Origin: Tetramitus jugosus
Taxonomy: Eukaryota > Heterolobosea > Eutetramitea > Acrasida > Vahlkampfiidae
DNA: 64,000 nucleotides
Assembly (NCBI GenBank): GCA_937625935.1
Contig: OW569349.1
Coordinates: 62,001 to 126,000 of the forward strand
Reading direction: 5' to 3'
The position numbers were made by a program, and so were the translations under genes. Below are positions 8,861-19,255 of this stretch, one piece after another (position 1 is the stretch's first letter; each line of letters begins with the position of its first letter). The notes under the pieces were generated by a model. The model did no database searches, was not told where the DNA came from, and was given only the letters and a program-made list of their open reading frames with translations.

Positions 8861-11530
8861 TTAGTATCTTTGTCTCTTGTTTGGTGGATATCCACCTCTG
8901 TTGCTTGGTGGAGCAGATGCATCTGATCGATTTGGACTTACTGGACTCAACGATCGTCTTCTTCTATCACCAGTGTAGGGTCGTCTGCTTGAGCTGCTGG
9001 CTCTCACAGGTGGTGGTCCCGAATCATAAATATGAGTCTGAGGAGGATAGGAGTCGTAATGCGATCTTCTGTGTGGAGGACCAGAATTACGTCCAGAATA
9101 GCTTGCTGCGTAGCCTTGTCTGTCATCATCATAATAATGTCCTGCATGTGTTGGTGATGGATACGGATAGGATGAGGAGGATGGAGGAGGTCGTCTCGAA
9201 TCACCAGAAGGGTACCCACCACTGTGATAATGGGAAGGAGGAGAGGCTGGTGCGTGACTGGAGTGAGCAGGACCTGGCGGATTAAAGTCTTCGTAGGCTG
9301 CTCTGTCGTAGTAGTCTGCGCCAGAGATGACATGACGCCCAGAGGATGGATGATGATCGCCGGATCTCATTGGTCTTCGGGGTGGGTATCTCATGGGAGG
9401 TTCATTGTTATAACGACCAGATGGTGGATAGTCGTACGAAGGTCCACCTGCATAATATGGCCTTGGAGGACCGGAGTAGTGAGGAGGAGCATCGTAGTTG
9501 CGTGGAGGATAACGTCCAGGTGCTTGGTGATAGTTTCCTCTTGGATGTCTGTAACCTTGGTGATAGTGTGATCCAGAAGGAGGTCCATAATTGACACGGT
9601 ATCCCTGAGCAGCAGCGTGCACCTCAGCAGGCTTTGACAATTTTTGTGGTCGTTTGAGTTCAGCTGGAGGAATATACCACTCTACAACAATAGCATTTCT
9701 ATTCAACTCGTAGCCGTTGAATCGAGATCGTAACGCATCTGCATCTTCATGACTCACACAATCGACAATGACTGTTCGAGTGTCCGGGTTGCGTTCAGCG
9801 CTTTGGTGAATATCACTCTCAGAATCAATCGGATCGACTCGGATGGCCAACTGCTTTTCACCTGTTCCACTGTTGAACACGTTGAGCAGTGCTTCATCAG
9901 AAAGAGATAATTCTACACGTGATACCTTGAGTGTAGTGCTGCTCTCAAACGCTTGTTTATCAAAAATTCTGGGCTCTGCAAAGGATGCCTCCAACTGAAT
10001 ACTGTCATTAAACAAGTTGCGTTGTAATGTTTTGAGAGCATTGATTGCACTTTCATGTGAGGGGTATGTGAGCCAGCCGTATCCATCATGCAATCCTGAT
10101 CTTCCTCTTGATTCCTCTTCACGATGATGACGATCATCTTCATCGTCGTCATGGCCACGTATTCTGTCATCTGCCTTATAACCACTCAAATCAAAACGAA
10201 TCAACGGTATCTATCATCAAAGAATGGGTGTGAGCCACATGTATCAACAACTTTGACAGCTGAAATGAGAGAAATAATAAATGAGCTGTATCGACTCATA
10301 AATGTGCATACATTGGTCATTTCGTTGACAATCTTTACAATAAGATCATAGGACATATCTCTGGGGATATTAGCAATGTAAACTACATTCTTTGGATCGG
10401 CATAACTCACTTTAACAGTCGCACTAATCATCACATGAATTCATTATCAATAGTAATAACATCATAGTAATAGTAGTAGTAAAAGTGAAATGATAGTAGT
10501 GATGATGATGATTATTGAATATCAATCACAGTTATCACCAATGATGAAATACACACAAAATAAGACAATCAATATTATTAGTACAGCTGTCATTCATTTT
10601 CACATGGTGATGTTTGTAAAAAACACACAAAAAGTATTATCATTATGCAACAAATATCACTATTACTACTCTTACTACTACTATTGTTACAATTACTATC
10701 ATCATCACACAATTATTATTACACCATCACAATTCATGACTCAACAAGCAACTCTGAGAACCTCATGTTCATCACACACATATTATTACATTTCTTTCGT
10801 ATTCTTCTTATTGTTGATAGTAGTAATGCATTGCTGTTCCAATAATAATAATAATAATAATAGCAGTAATAATAATAATAATGATAGTCATCATTGGATT
10901 CAGCGACACAATGATGCTTGTTGATAATGATGACGCTGATTCACAAAACAAGATAAATCGTCATATGATGCATCATACACTTTGCCTGTCACTCTATCGG
11001 TATAGGTTGGTAATTCAGACTCTGGTAGACTCAATGCTCTATACACATCACTCATGCCATAAAATCGAACAAATCCAAATCCACGTGTATGACCAGTCAC
11101 CTTATTCTTCACTAGATTTACCTTGTAGACGGAGCAGTGAAGCTTTTGAGAGAAATCACGTCTCAAATCCTCTTCATTGGTACCTCTAGCGATATCAGAC
11201 TGAAGAAGAGACAAAACAATCGTATGTTAGCTTATTCATTGATGCATGAGAAAGACTTGTGTCCAAAACAAAGTGAATGCTACTACGTACGACATAGATT
11301 GAAAAATCTCTCGATGGTGATTGAGAGCTTTGATCTTTTGGTTGTTGTTGATCATCGTGGTACTGTTGTGGTCTTTGTTGATGACTGTTGTAATCGTGAT
11401 GACTTTGGTCAGCGTGCTGTTGTGGTTGTTGGTGATGGTGATAGTTGGGATTGGATCTGTGATGAGAGTCACCATCTTCTGAATCTGGTGAGTGTCCCAA
11501 ATGGTCCTGTTGGTGATGATGACGGTTCAT
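8861..11530 (-). CDS. Multi-exon RRM RNA-binding protein with Pro/Tyr/Gly-rich tail
   Basis: Four exons are proposed. Exon 1 (11530-11291) encodes a His/Gln/Asp-rich start and ends in the first RRM strand SIYV; donor GTACGT. Exon 2 starts at 11199 after TTCTTCAG and carries the RRM1 body with RNP1 RGFGFVRF; it ends near 10935. Exon 3 (about 10430-10312) has KVSYADP and VVYIANIP, the end of RRM1 and start of RRM2; donor GTATGC. Exon 4 (10210-8861) continues in phase with RRM2 (GYGWLTYP), a possible third RRM, and a long Pro/Tyr/Gly/Arg-rich tail ending NKRQRY. The tandem arrangement resembles ELAV-type proteins. The tail is prion-like in composition. The exon 2-3 junction is unresolved because I could not match splice phase with a clean donor. 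Confidence 0.75.
10440..10925 (-). other. Long presumed intron of the RRM gene with low-complexity sequence
   Basis: About 490 nt rich in short runs of TAT, ACT and ATT triplets separate RRM gene exons 2 and 3. It is longer than the other introns here. A small extra exon cannot be excluded and would explain the phase problem at this junction. Confidence 0.45.
10840..10884. repeat. AAT trinucleotide microsatellite
   Basis: Two runs of AAT repeats separated by AGCAGT lie in the presumed intron of the RRM gene. Confidence 0.9.
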
Positions 11531-11647
11531 ATGTATGATGACTTTCTCTCTTGCTTCTGCTGATGATAAAAAACGTTCGTTTTTTTCTTTTGCTGATCGT
11601 CGGACAAAACTTTTTTTCCGATCATGTACGATTGAAAGCTCAAAGCT

Positions 11648-12628
11648 TTATTGAAGATCCTTTGCTTGTTGGTGATTTGGATTGAGCTGCAAAACAGTTT
11701 GAATGTCTCTGAGAGCTGCATCGTGATCCAACACCACATTCTTATAGTACAGACTTCGAACAAAGAACGCTTCATCCAACTCTGGACACCTCTCAACAAT
11801 GTCATTCAACAGACTAGACACTTCCAATCGATTCTCTTCGATATCCATGTTCTGTGTGTCCATGTACCACTGAGCCTTTTGCAAATTCGTAAAAACAAAC
11901 AGTGGTTCATTGGCATGTGACCCATCAATGCAGTACTTTAACAGTTCCACTTCTCCTTCGTGCTTGTGAATGCGGAAGAGCATGTGGAAAGCAATAGCCA
12001 ACACGCGGTAATCCGTAATACCTGTTCCACCCTTCTTCACACCACCGAGATTATCAATCAATTGAAGTGTCAATGCATCATTCTTTGCAGCACTCCATCG
12101 ATTCCTGTACATGTTCAAATAACAACGTCCAATATATCCAGTGTACACCTTGTCTGCACGGGAACAGTACTCTGAAAATTTTTGATTCAATTCATCCAAC
12201 ATTCCATCCTCGACATCATTATCATTAGCAAGTGTCAATCGATTCAATAATCGATGCATCTGCAAAAATGATTGATTCAATTCTTCGATATGACTCGTTC
12301 TTACAATGGTGTCAATCAGTGAATCAAACTGTGTCCTTACAGCAGAAGCAGCATCAGACATTTGATTGGTTGTCTTGTCGTTGTTATTGTTGAGCAATGA
12401 TGAGCAATTGTGATGATAAGATCTCATGATTGGATAACTAACAGTGTTAGGATGATGAATCAATTTCTCCGACAGGAGATTGCAACGAGAAAGCATCGTG
12501 AATGGTTGTTGTTTGTATGTGATGATTGATGATGACGAGGAGAGCATTCTTCTTTGGAATGTTGTTGATGTTGTGAGAACGTTTCTCATCATTTTCATAT
12601 TGGGCTGTACGTTCATTCTCATCATCAT
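11648..12628 (-). CDS. TPR-containing protein, probably mitochondrial
   Basis: From the ATG at 12628 the product is 326 residues. The N-terminus is rich in Met, Arg, Ser and Thr and free of acidic residues (MMMRMNVQPNMKMMRNVLTT, then FQRRMLSSSSS), as expected for a mitochondrial presequence. The C-terminal half is helical and ends with a recognisable TPR pair (DEAFFVRSLYYKNVVLDHD, AALRDIQTVLQLNPNHQQAK). The frame can be read further upstream but only from a TTG. It is divergent from the MFS gene with about 126 nt between starts. The partner and precise role are unknown. Confidence 0.7.
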   Translation of the reverse strand: MMMRMNVQPNMKMMRNVLTTSTTFQRRMLSSSSSIITYKQQPFTMLSRCNLLSEKLIHHPNTVSYPIMRSYHHNCSSLLNNNNDKTTNQMSDAASAVRTQFDSLIDTIVRTSHIEELNQSFLQMHRLLNRLTLANDNDVEDGMLDELNQKFSEYCSRADKVYTGYIGRCYLNMYRNRWSAAKNDALTLQLIDNLGGVKKGGTGITDYRVLAIAFHMLFRIHKHEGEVELLKYCIDGSHANEPLFVFTNLQKAQWYMDTQNMDIEENRLEVSSLLNDIVERCPELDEAFFVRSLYYKNVVLDHDAALRDIQTVLQLNPNHQQAKDLQ

Positions 12629-12754
12629 GCTTTGTTTTTTGTTTGTTGGGAGTTGTTGTGTTTCACCTATGGAGGAGTAATTGACATCTTGTGTGATTTC
12701 ACTCTTCCAAACTACACAAAAACAACAACAACAACGACATAATAGTATCAAAGA

Positions 12755-14350
12755 ATGACAGTTGGTAAGCCAAGCCTCTCCAAAAACACTAGTCTGAGGC
12801 TCGCTCTGTCTGCTGTAGGATACCTCTCCTATAGCATTGTTTTCAATGTTTTGAACACCATTGTCTACAGTGCACTCTATCCAAAGATTCTAGAGCACAT
12901 TACACATGGTGACAAGAAGAGATATAGTACTGCATTCTCCAACATTAACTTTGCTACGACATTGTTCAGTGCAGTGACTTTGCCCTTTATTGGTTCATGG
13001 GTCGATTCGGCTCATGCCATGAAGCAGACCATGATTGTCACGCAGTATTTGGGTATGCTGTGCACTGCGTTATTGTTCTTTTTGGGAAAGTTGCCGAGTG
13101 ATACGTACAAGTGGCAGGAAGCTCAATTGTTCTTTAATGAAGCACTGTATGTGCTGTCCATGTTCTTTCTCAGGATCAGTGTCATGTCAAACAATGCAAT
13201 GTTACCACTATTCAGTAAGCAACATGTGACAGTGTTGTCTCTGGTGAATAGTTTGTTGGGATTTGTGGTGAATCTCGGTGGTTTACTCGTGTTGATGCTA
13301 GTGCCTGAGAGTGCATTGCCTGACACTGTTTGGGGCATATCGATGCCAAATTGGTGGTTGTTGATCTTTACGGTATTGACACTGTTGGTGTCTGGATTTA
13401 CATTTTTGGCTCCATCGACATCTCCTGCAGCAGCGACATCCGATCCTAGTGATGCTGAAAACAGTAGTGCAGCAGTGGAGGATGATGAGAGACCTGGAGA
13501 TCATGCTCTCCGCAGTGAATCACCAAAGAAGAAGTCATCTTTTGTGATCAGGCATATCGCCATTCTAGTTCAATCGTTTAGAAACGTGATGGAAACATTT
13601 AGGAATTGGAACAAGAAGAGATCCTATTACCAATCGTGGATGTTCCTGTTGTCCTACTTGTTCTATTCGACATCTGGTACAGTGTGTACACTGTTCTTAG
13701 GCCCATTATTTATTGATATTTATGAGTTGAGCTTTTCACAGGAAGTGGCACTCAATTTGTACTTTAAGGTTGCAATGATTGTTGGTATTATTGTGGGAAT
13801 TTTGTTTGATAAGATTCTGAAAGTCAATGATGTTATCATGCTCATGGTTCAGAATACTCTGTTTGGCATATTGATGATGCTGGCATTTGTCTCCATCTCT
13901 CTCAAAGCAACTTATGCCTGGGTGTTGTGCATTTTCCTTGCTGTCGGTCTGCTATACAGTTGGAATCTCAGTGTCTCCAGAGCTGTCATCTCCAAATTGT
14001 TGCCACCAGATAAGAAGTGCGAATTCATGGGATTGTACTCCACGTTCACTTACCTGGGAATATCGATCGTATCACTCGTGAATTCCTTGCTCCGATCTGC
14101 AGATTTACCAACACACATCTTGTTGCTCATTCTGTTCATCTGGCTCATTCCTGCATACCTGTTCCTGGCCATCTTGTATCAAACGATGCGTAAGACCAAT
14201 CAAATGAAGGACCAATCTGAGACGGTGTATCACGATGCTGCTGTGGTCAACCTGAGTGGTACTGTTGATACGTTTGCGACCCCAGACATGTACCAATCCT
14301 TCACGTACCACCAAGATGAAGACCATCACGATCATGACTACGACTCCTAA
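12755..14350 (+). CDS. Major facilitator superfamily transporter
   Basis: The 531-residue protein has about 12 hydrophobic segments in two groups of six, separated by an acidic, Ser-rich and then basic cytosolic loop (about residues 225-285: SDAENSSAAVEDDERPGD, then SPKKKSS). The second half includes SYLFYSTSGTVCTLFLGPLF and IVGIIVGILFDKILK, the latter like the short MFS loop GxxxDr/k motif. The C-terminal tail is polar and His/Asp-rich. Substrate cannot be inferred. The ATG at 12755 gives a short polar N-terminus before the first membrane segment. Confidence 0.85.
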   Translation: MTVGKPSLSKNTSLRLALSAVGYLSYSIVFNVLNTIVYSALYPKILEHITHGDKKRYSTAFSNINFATTLFSAVTLPFIGSWVDSAHAMKQTMIVTQYLGMLCTALLFFLGKLPSDTYKWQEAQLFFNEALYVLSMFFLRISVMSNNAMLPLFSKQHVTVLSLVNSLLGFVVNLGGLLVLMLVPESALPDTVWGISMPNWWLLIFTVLTLLVSGFTFLAPSTSPAAATSDPSDAENSSAAVEDDERPGDHALRSESPKKKSSFVIRHIAILVQSFRNVMETFRNWNKKRSYYQSWMFLLSYLFYSTSGTVCTLFLGPLFIDIYELSFSQEVALNLYFKVAMIVGIIVGILFDKILKVNDVIMLMVQNTLFGILMMLAFVSISLKATYAWVLCIFLAVGLLYSWNLSVSRAVISKLLPPDKKCEFMGLYSTFTYLGISIVSLVNSLLRSADLPTHILLLILFIWLIPAYLFLAILYQTMRKTNQMKDQSETVYHDAAVVNLSGTVDTFATPDMYQSFTYHQDEDHHDHDYDS

Positions 14351-14512
14351 GCTCGAACAGTCGCAACACACAGTTTTTCCTTTCCTGTAAACGGCAGCAT
14401 TTCAGAACACAAACGAATGCCATTTTGAACGAACCCAACCCCAACCCCAAAAAAATATCCACCACAACAGAACAAAAAACACAACAACATCAACAACACA
14501 ATCATTAATATC

Positions 14513-15943
14513 ATGTCATTTGCCAGCAGCAGCGGTCATCATGACACTGATGACGACGACCATCAAGAACTCATGGAACTCGATCTTCAACAACAAGAAC
14601 AACAACAACAACATGATGATCATCACCATCAAATGAACAATAACAACATAATGACTTCTTCTTCTTCTTCTTCCGATCATAAAATGAACAGAGTACTCTC
14701 ACTCACCACAACTGTAATCCTACCACTACTCATCATGTTCTTCCTCATTACTACTCTCATGTTCAGTCAACTGTTTAGCGTATCAGAATTGTTCTCTATA
14801 CAGTTTACTCGAGATCGTTTCACAACAGCAACAACAACAACAACAAACACGAATTATACACTGTCCATGAAGATTCATTCGAAAAATATTGTTCAACACA
14901 AAAAGTCAATCTTTTCACTGTTGAAGAAGCTAGGTAGTAGCAGTAGCAGTGATAGTGAATATGAATTTAATGATGTAACGATATTGTTTATTCATGGAGT
15001 TCCGTTGGATGCATCTCAGACGTGGTCTCCTCTCATTGATCAATTACAAAAATTACAACAACAAAAAAACTTACAAAAAAAGTCTTTGAGCAATGTCTAT
15101 AGTTTCATGTATCCTGTCATGAGAGGATTCTACGGGAATTCAATCTCACCTCAAAATCTCAACACACAATCACTCATGTACGATATGAGAAGCGAGTTGA
15201 GTGTCGATGTGAAACAAGTGATTGATTTCATTTTGGAGAGTAGTGGGAACAAGACACGCGTATTGTTGGTGGGTCATGATCTAGGTGGAATGGTGATTCA
15301 TGCGTTTGCATCACAGTATGGTCATTTGTACAGTGGTAGTAGTAGTAGCAGTAATAGTGTGATGGGTATTGTGACAGTCAATTCTCCATGGCACTTTGCA
15401 TGGAATGAGCTATTGTCAAGTGGACGAGACATGTTATATCCATATTTGAATGAAATTTTATTGTCAAACAGCGGTGATGATGATTCACGGTGGGACACGA
15501 ACCGAATTCAAAAAGTGTTTCAAGTACCATCATCATCTAGTAGTAGTAATTGGATGCCATCTCGATTCCTTCAATGGTACTATTCTCTGTTTAATGACGT
15601 CTCAAAAACAACACTAGAAAAAGTAGTGTTTTCGATTCGAGATGCTAATGATACAGTGTTCCGCACGAGAGGATCCCATTCGATTCCAGTGTTGGCCATT
15701 GACAGTGACTCTGACCCATTGTTGCCTCATCCGACTCACTATGCATCCATGACGGATATCATGAGAGAAGTGTGGTCATCTTCGTCATCGTCAGCTTCTT
15801 CTCAACAGAAGAATAAGGACAACTTTTACACAAAGACAATCAAGAATGATGCTTCGCATTATCTTCCAGTGACATCACCTGGGGAGGTTGCTGTGGCCAT
15901 TACAGAGTTTGTGAACATGATTGTTCAACAACAACAACGATGA
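14513..15943 (+). CDS. Membrane-anchored alpha/beta-hydrolase with Asp nucleophile elbow
   Basis: The 476-residue protein starts with a Gln/His/Asp-rich cytosolic segment, one signal-anchor at about residues 65-88 (TTVILPLLIMFFLITTLMF) and a lumenal or extracellular alpha/beta-hydrolase domain. The oxyanion strand reads LFIHGVPLD, the nucleophile elbow is VGHDLGGMV, where Asp occupies the nucleophile position as in epoxide hydrolases and haloalkane dehalogenases, the acid region is AIDSDSDPLLP and the catalytic His is in DASHYLP. Ser-repeat insertions lengthen surface loops. The epoxide-hydrolase-like chemistry is inferred from the elbow; the substrate is unknown. Confidence 0.8.
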   Translation: MSFASSSGHHDTDDDDHQELMELDLQQQEQQQQHDDHHHQMNNNNIMTSSSSSSDHKMNRVLSLTTTVILPLLIMFFLITTLMFSQLFSVSELFSIQFTRDRFTTATTTTTNTNYTLSMKIHSKNIVQHKKSIFSLLKKLGSSSSSDSEYEFNDVTILFIHGVPLDASQTWSPLIDQLQKLQQQKNLQKKSLSNVYSFMYPVMRGFYGNSISPQNLNTQSLMYDMRSELSVDVKQVIDFILESSGNKTRVLLVGHDLGGMVIHAFASQYGHLYSGSSSSSNSVMGIVTVNSPWHFAWNELLSSGRDMLYPYLNEILLSNSGDDDSRWDTNRIQKVFQVPSSSSSSNWMPSRFLQWYYSLFNDVSKTTLEKVVFSIRDANDTVFRTRGSHSIPVLAIDSDSDPLLPHPTHYASMTDIMREVWSSSSSSASSQQKNKDNFYTKTIKNDASHYLPVTSPGEVAVAITEFVNMIVQQQQR

Positions 15944-16023
15944 TAAATGATTCATTTGAAATGCAGTTCAAAATCGTATAATAAGCATCATTAAAAAGAG
16001 GCAGTCTGTGTGTAGCTAGCTGT

Positions 16024-16614
16024 TCATTGATTAGCATCGTCATCATTATTATTTGTTGTGATTGTTGTTGATGAAGATAATGACTGTTCAGTGATTGTAA
16101 TTGTTGGAGTGGGTTGATTCGGTATGAGATTGGATGTTGCTGTCGTAGTCGACGTCGTAGAATTGTGCTCTGAAGAAGTCAAAGCACAAGACAAAGAAGA
16201 AGACAGTAGCTCTTCTCCATCCAATTTCAATTGATCAAAATTCTCATGGATATAGTCAAACAAATTTTCAATCGGTTCATATTTCAATACATCTCGCAAT
16301 AAATCGTCTAGCATGTACTCTTGTGGAGACTTGGGACTCAAGTCTGATGGATCCATGCGAAATGTGTTCATTCGATGATTCACCACTGTTTTTTTCTTTT
16401 CGGATGGATCTGCAGAGGCAGTACTCGCATGATGAAGCATGGAGTTTTGGGGTGGGACTGTGAGTGTCTCTGGTGATTGTTTCCGTACCATTGTAGCTGC
16501 TAGGTATGTCTGAGTAATGTTGTCTTTTCTTTCTTCCTGCTGGAAGGGATTTTGGAAGGGATTTACTGCGAGTTTATTTTTGCTTGGTGAGTATTTTTGG
16601 AGTCCGGATGTCAT
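16024..16614 (-). CDS. Unidentified 196-residue protein
   Basis: An ATG at 16614 opens 196 codons. The first 100 residues are polar and basic with several SP and TP sites (SPETLTVPP, DLSPKSPQEY). A predicted helical, acidic segment (LDDLLRDVLKYEPIENLFDYI) follows at about residues 107-140, and the tail is Ser/Thr/Asn low complexity. No family is recognised. It sits only about 25 nt downstream of the rhomboid gene on the same strand, so the two share a very tight spacer. Confidence 0.6.
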   Translation of the reverse strand: MTSGLQKYSPSKNKLAVNPFQNPFQQEERKDNITQTYLAATMVRKQSPETLTVPPQNSMLHHASTASADPSEKKKTVVNHRMNTFRMDPSDLSPKSPQEYMLDDLLRDVLKYEPIENLFDYIHENFDQLKLDGEELLSSSLSCALTSSEHNSTTSTTTATSNLIPNQPTPTITITEQSLSSSTTITTNNNDDDANQ

Positions 16615-16638
16615 CGTTTGACAACCCAGTCTGTTACT

Positions 16639-17640
16639 TCAGAGATAGTCCACTTTGACAGCCAGTGCAAATGATACACTTGTACTGACAAAGTAGCTAA
16701 CAGCCAGAAAGAGACCCACTACAGCAGAGAACACCATGCTCTTCTTGTTTTCAAGTTCATTACAGAACAGGACCAAACCCGTGAAGATACCAACCAATAA
16801 TCCACCCACATGAGCTGGATAGTCCACTGTTGTCGTTGTGCTCGGATTCAGAGAGAAAACTAATCCCAGATTAAATACAAGTATAAAGATCAGATTACTC
16901 ACGTAAATGACTCTCTCCGATTCTGAAATCTTGTCCCATCGGCACATGACATCACTCAAACGTGCTCCGACAATGCCCATAATGGCTCCAGAGGCACCAA
17001 CAGATACGGACCAAGGTCTCAAGCAACAACTCATCAAATTGCCACCAATTCCACTCAACCAAAAGATGCATGCCATTCTCCAGAATCCCCATCGCTTCTC
17101 AAAATCGAGTCCGATTGTCCACTGCATCCACAAATTCATAAACAAGTGAATCACACCTGCGTGCATGAACACTGCCGAGAAGAGACGATAGACTTGATAC
17201 TTGTACTTGATGTCCGCAGCCACTTTTGCACCCAGTCTTCTCATGGTATCAACCGATGGACCAATCATTGGATTCTGACTCAATTTTACAAAACCTCTGC
17301 CTCGATAGCTCAACTCTACAATAAAGTAAATGACTTGTGCAATGGAAGCATACAGGATAAAGGTACGCAACAGCCTCAGATAATCTCTTTTTCGCACATG
17401 AGAGAACGGATTACCGACAAAGCATGGAAACGTACACAACAAGAGCATGTGATACCATTTGGGATCAGAGCTAATATTCCAGCTCCAAAACATGTCCTGT
17501 GGAGCTACACTTGTACTTGCAGTTGTGGTGGTTGTCGTAGTAGAAGGACGATAATGATGGTCGTCATTGTTGACATCATCACCAATATCTCCATCATTGA
17601 GGCGAGAGTAATCACCCAGAGTACGAATATTGTTGCTCAT
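16639..17640 (-). CDS. Rhomboid family intramembrane serine protease
   Basis: Using the ATG at 17640 the protein has 333 residues; the frame can extend 28 codons upstream only from a TTG. After a polar Thr-rich N-terminus there is a hydrophobic core with rhomboid landmarks: FMHAGVIHLFMNLW (HxxxN helix), SVGASGAIMGIVGAR with the GxSG catalytic serine at residue 217, and AHVGGLLVGIFTG with the catalytic His at residue 277. Both catalytic residues are present, so activity is expected. Rhomboids cleave transmembrane substrates within the bilayer. The substrate is unknown; the lack of an obvious transit peptide favours a secretory-pathway or plasma-membrane enzyme rather than PARL. Confidence 0.92.
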   Translation of the reverse strand: MSNNIRTLGDYSRLNDGDIGDDVNNDDHHYRPSTTTTTTTASTSVAPQDMFWSWNISSDPKWYHMLLLCTFPCFVGNPFSHVRKRDYLRLLRTFILYASIAQVIYFIVELSYRGRGFVKLSQNPMIGPSVDTMRRLGAKVAADIKYKYQVYRLFSAVFMHAGVIHLFMNLWMQWTIGLDFEKRWGFWRMACIFWLSGIGGNLMSCCLRPWSVSVGASGAIMGIVGARLSDVMCRWDKISESERVIYVSNLIFILVFNLGLVFSLNPSTTTTVDYPAHVGGLLVGIFTGLVLFCNELENKKSMVFSAVVGLFLAVSYFVSTSVSFALAVKVDYL

Positions 17641-17782
17641 TGGATCATTCAGCTGGAAGGAATTGTGTTTTTTTGTTTGTGTGGAAGATGTTTTTTCTGT
17701 CTGAGCTAAAAAGCAGCTTGACAATTACTTCAATGGATCAAGAACATTGATGTTTCAAGCACAACCAACCTCGATTGATGTA

Positions 17783-19255
17783 TTATGATTGTTGTGCTGT
17801 TATTAATGTGTTATCAATAAGAGTTAATAGTTCGTGCTCGCTCTGTTTCAACCATTGGATGCATCGAACAGTTTCAGAGGTTGTTTGCTCAAGAGTGTCA
17901 AATGAATACCGCTTGATAGCTTCTACGAGAGCTTGATGCACCAGTTGTTTTGTTGCCTTTTCATTCTCCTTTGAAACAAACTTTAAGAGTTGAACTAGTT
18001 TGGTGTGATCTCTGTCCCTTTGTCTCTCAAGAGCATACGCAAGTTCTGTTGGACTCATGGCCAAAATACGAATAATGTACAGAATCATTTCATCGATAAA
18101 TGATTCGAGCTTGTAAGTCTCCTGGAATTGCTTCACCTGGTGTCGTGTGATCCGCAGCATCGTTTGCTCACCAAACAATTTCATGCCCTGAAGTAAGTCA
18201 ACCTTGGCCCTCGTGTAACGATCATTTGGTCGAGACAACTCCACATGCACCAAGGAACCCAAATCCAAGAACACAACATCGCTCTGATTCAGCTTCTCAT
18301 TGTTCATCACACAGAATCCATAATCCATCATCAATTGAAAATTAGGCACGGATTGACTGTATGATACGAGCAATTGTTCACCGGGCAAGATATCACGCAC
18401 TGCACGATATGTAAATTGATTGCTCTTGTCCGTAAAGGACATCACATTGGCTTCGATAGAAAAGTTAATCAAGTCTCCGAGTGGAACGAGACAGCTGCGT
18501 CTCCTTTGTTGGCTGTTGTTGCTCACAGAGTGAGTACGAGACCAGACAAGAGCCAACGCGTGATGAAAAGAATCGAGAGAGTATGGAATGGACGGAAAGT
18601 ATTGCTTCATCAGTGGTTCAATCTTGCCATGATAAAAGTTCGAAATGGCTTGACGCCTGCGCATTGAAAAATCATAAAGCATTGAACCCTGGAGCATTTT
18701 CATCTCGTGCTCATTGTACAGAAATGAAAGCTTTGGTGTCTCAGAGGGCAAACTGCGAATAAACGGTGCGAAATGAGAGCGTTCATTAACACTACTCGCT
18801 CTTCCTAGTGCACACATGAGGAATAGAGCTACAAAATTGGTAGGTTGCTCTTCATTCATCCGTGACAATGTCAGGAACAGTTCGCTCTCTCGTTTGACAG
18901 CCAACTCTGACACAAAATACTCGTTCAAAATTGCTTCGTCATCAACAATGACAAACATGGGATGTTTCGTTAGCTCTTGATGTTGTTGAGACAGCGAGAA
19001 TATGAGTTGACCAGATGGAATGAGATTTCGGGTGATCACACCTCGACCACTAATCTCATCTATCACCACTACGTCCAATGATGAACTATCAACGTGAATT
19101 GTTCCATTGTTGGCCGTGATCCAATCCTTCAAATCACTGTAGATGACTGTAGATGGAGACGATGGTGATGGGACGACATCGGAAGTAACCACCACACAAA
19201 ACAAGCTCACGATCCACAACAGTAAAATAACAATGGATTTCATGTTGTTGCTCAT
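17783..19255 (-). CDS. SET-domain protein (SETD3/LSMT-like) with signal peptide
   Basis: The 490-residue protein begins with a strong signal peptide (MKSIVILLLWIVSLFCVVVTS after four residues). The rest matches the SETD3/SETD6/Rubisco-LSMT architecture: RGVITRNLIPSGQLIFSL (SET-N), a helical iSET insert (SFHHALALVWSRTHSV), VPLGDLINF (usual motif is PxxDmxNH), and LPGEQLLVSYSQSVPNFQLMMDYGF (usual motif GEQvxisYG.xxNxxLLxxYGF), then a helical substrate-binding domain. The Asn-His of the usual DMxNH is replaced by Asn-Phe. These enzymes normally methylate protein lysine or histidine in the cytosol, nucleus or plastid, so a secretory signal is unexpected. Confidence 0.83.
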   Translation of the reverse strand: MSNNMKSIVILLLWIVSLFCVVVTSDVVPSPSSPSTVIYSDLKDWITANNGTIHVDSSSLDVVVIDEISGRGVITRNLIPSGQLIFSLSQQHQELTKHPMFVIVDDEAILNEYFVSELAVKRESELFLTLSRMNEEQPTNFVALFLMCALGRASSVNERSHFAPFIRSLPSETPKLSFLYNEHEMKMLQGSMLYDFSMRRRQAISNFYHGKIEPLMKQYFPSIPYSLDSFHHALALVWSRTHSVSNNSQQRRRSCLVPLGDLINFSIEANVMSFTDKSNQFTYRAVRDILPGEQLLVSYSQSVPNFQLMMDYGFCVMNNEKLNQSDVVFLDLGSLVHVELSRPNDRYTRAKVDLLQGMKLFGEQTMLRITRHQVKQFQETYKLESFIDEMILYIIRILAMSPTELAYALERQRDRDHTKLVQLLKFVSKENEKATKQLVHQALVEAIKRYSFDTLEQTTSETVRCIQWLKQSEHELLTLIDNTLITAQQS

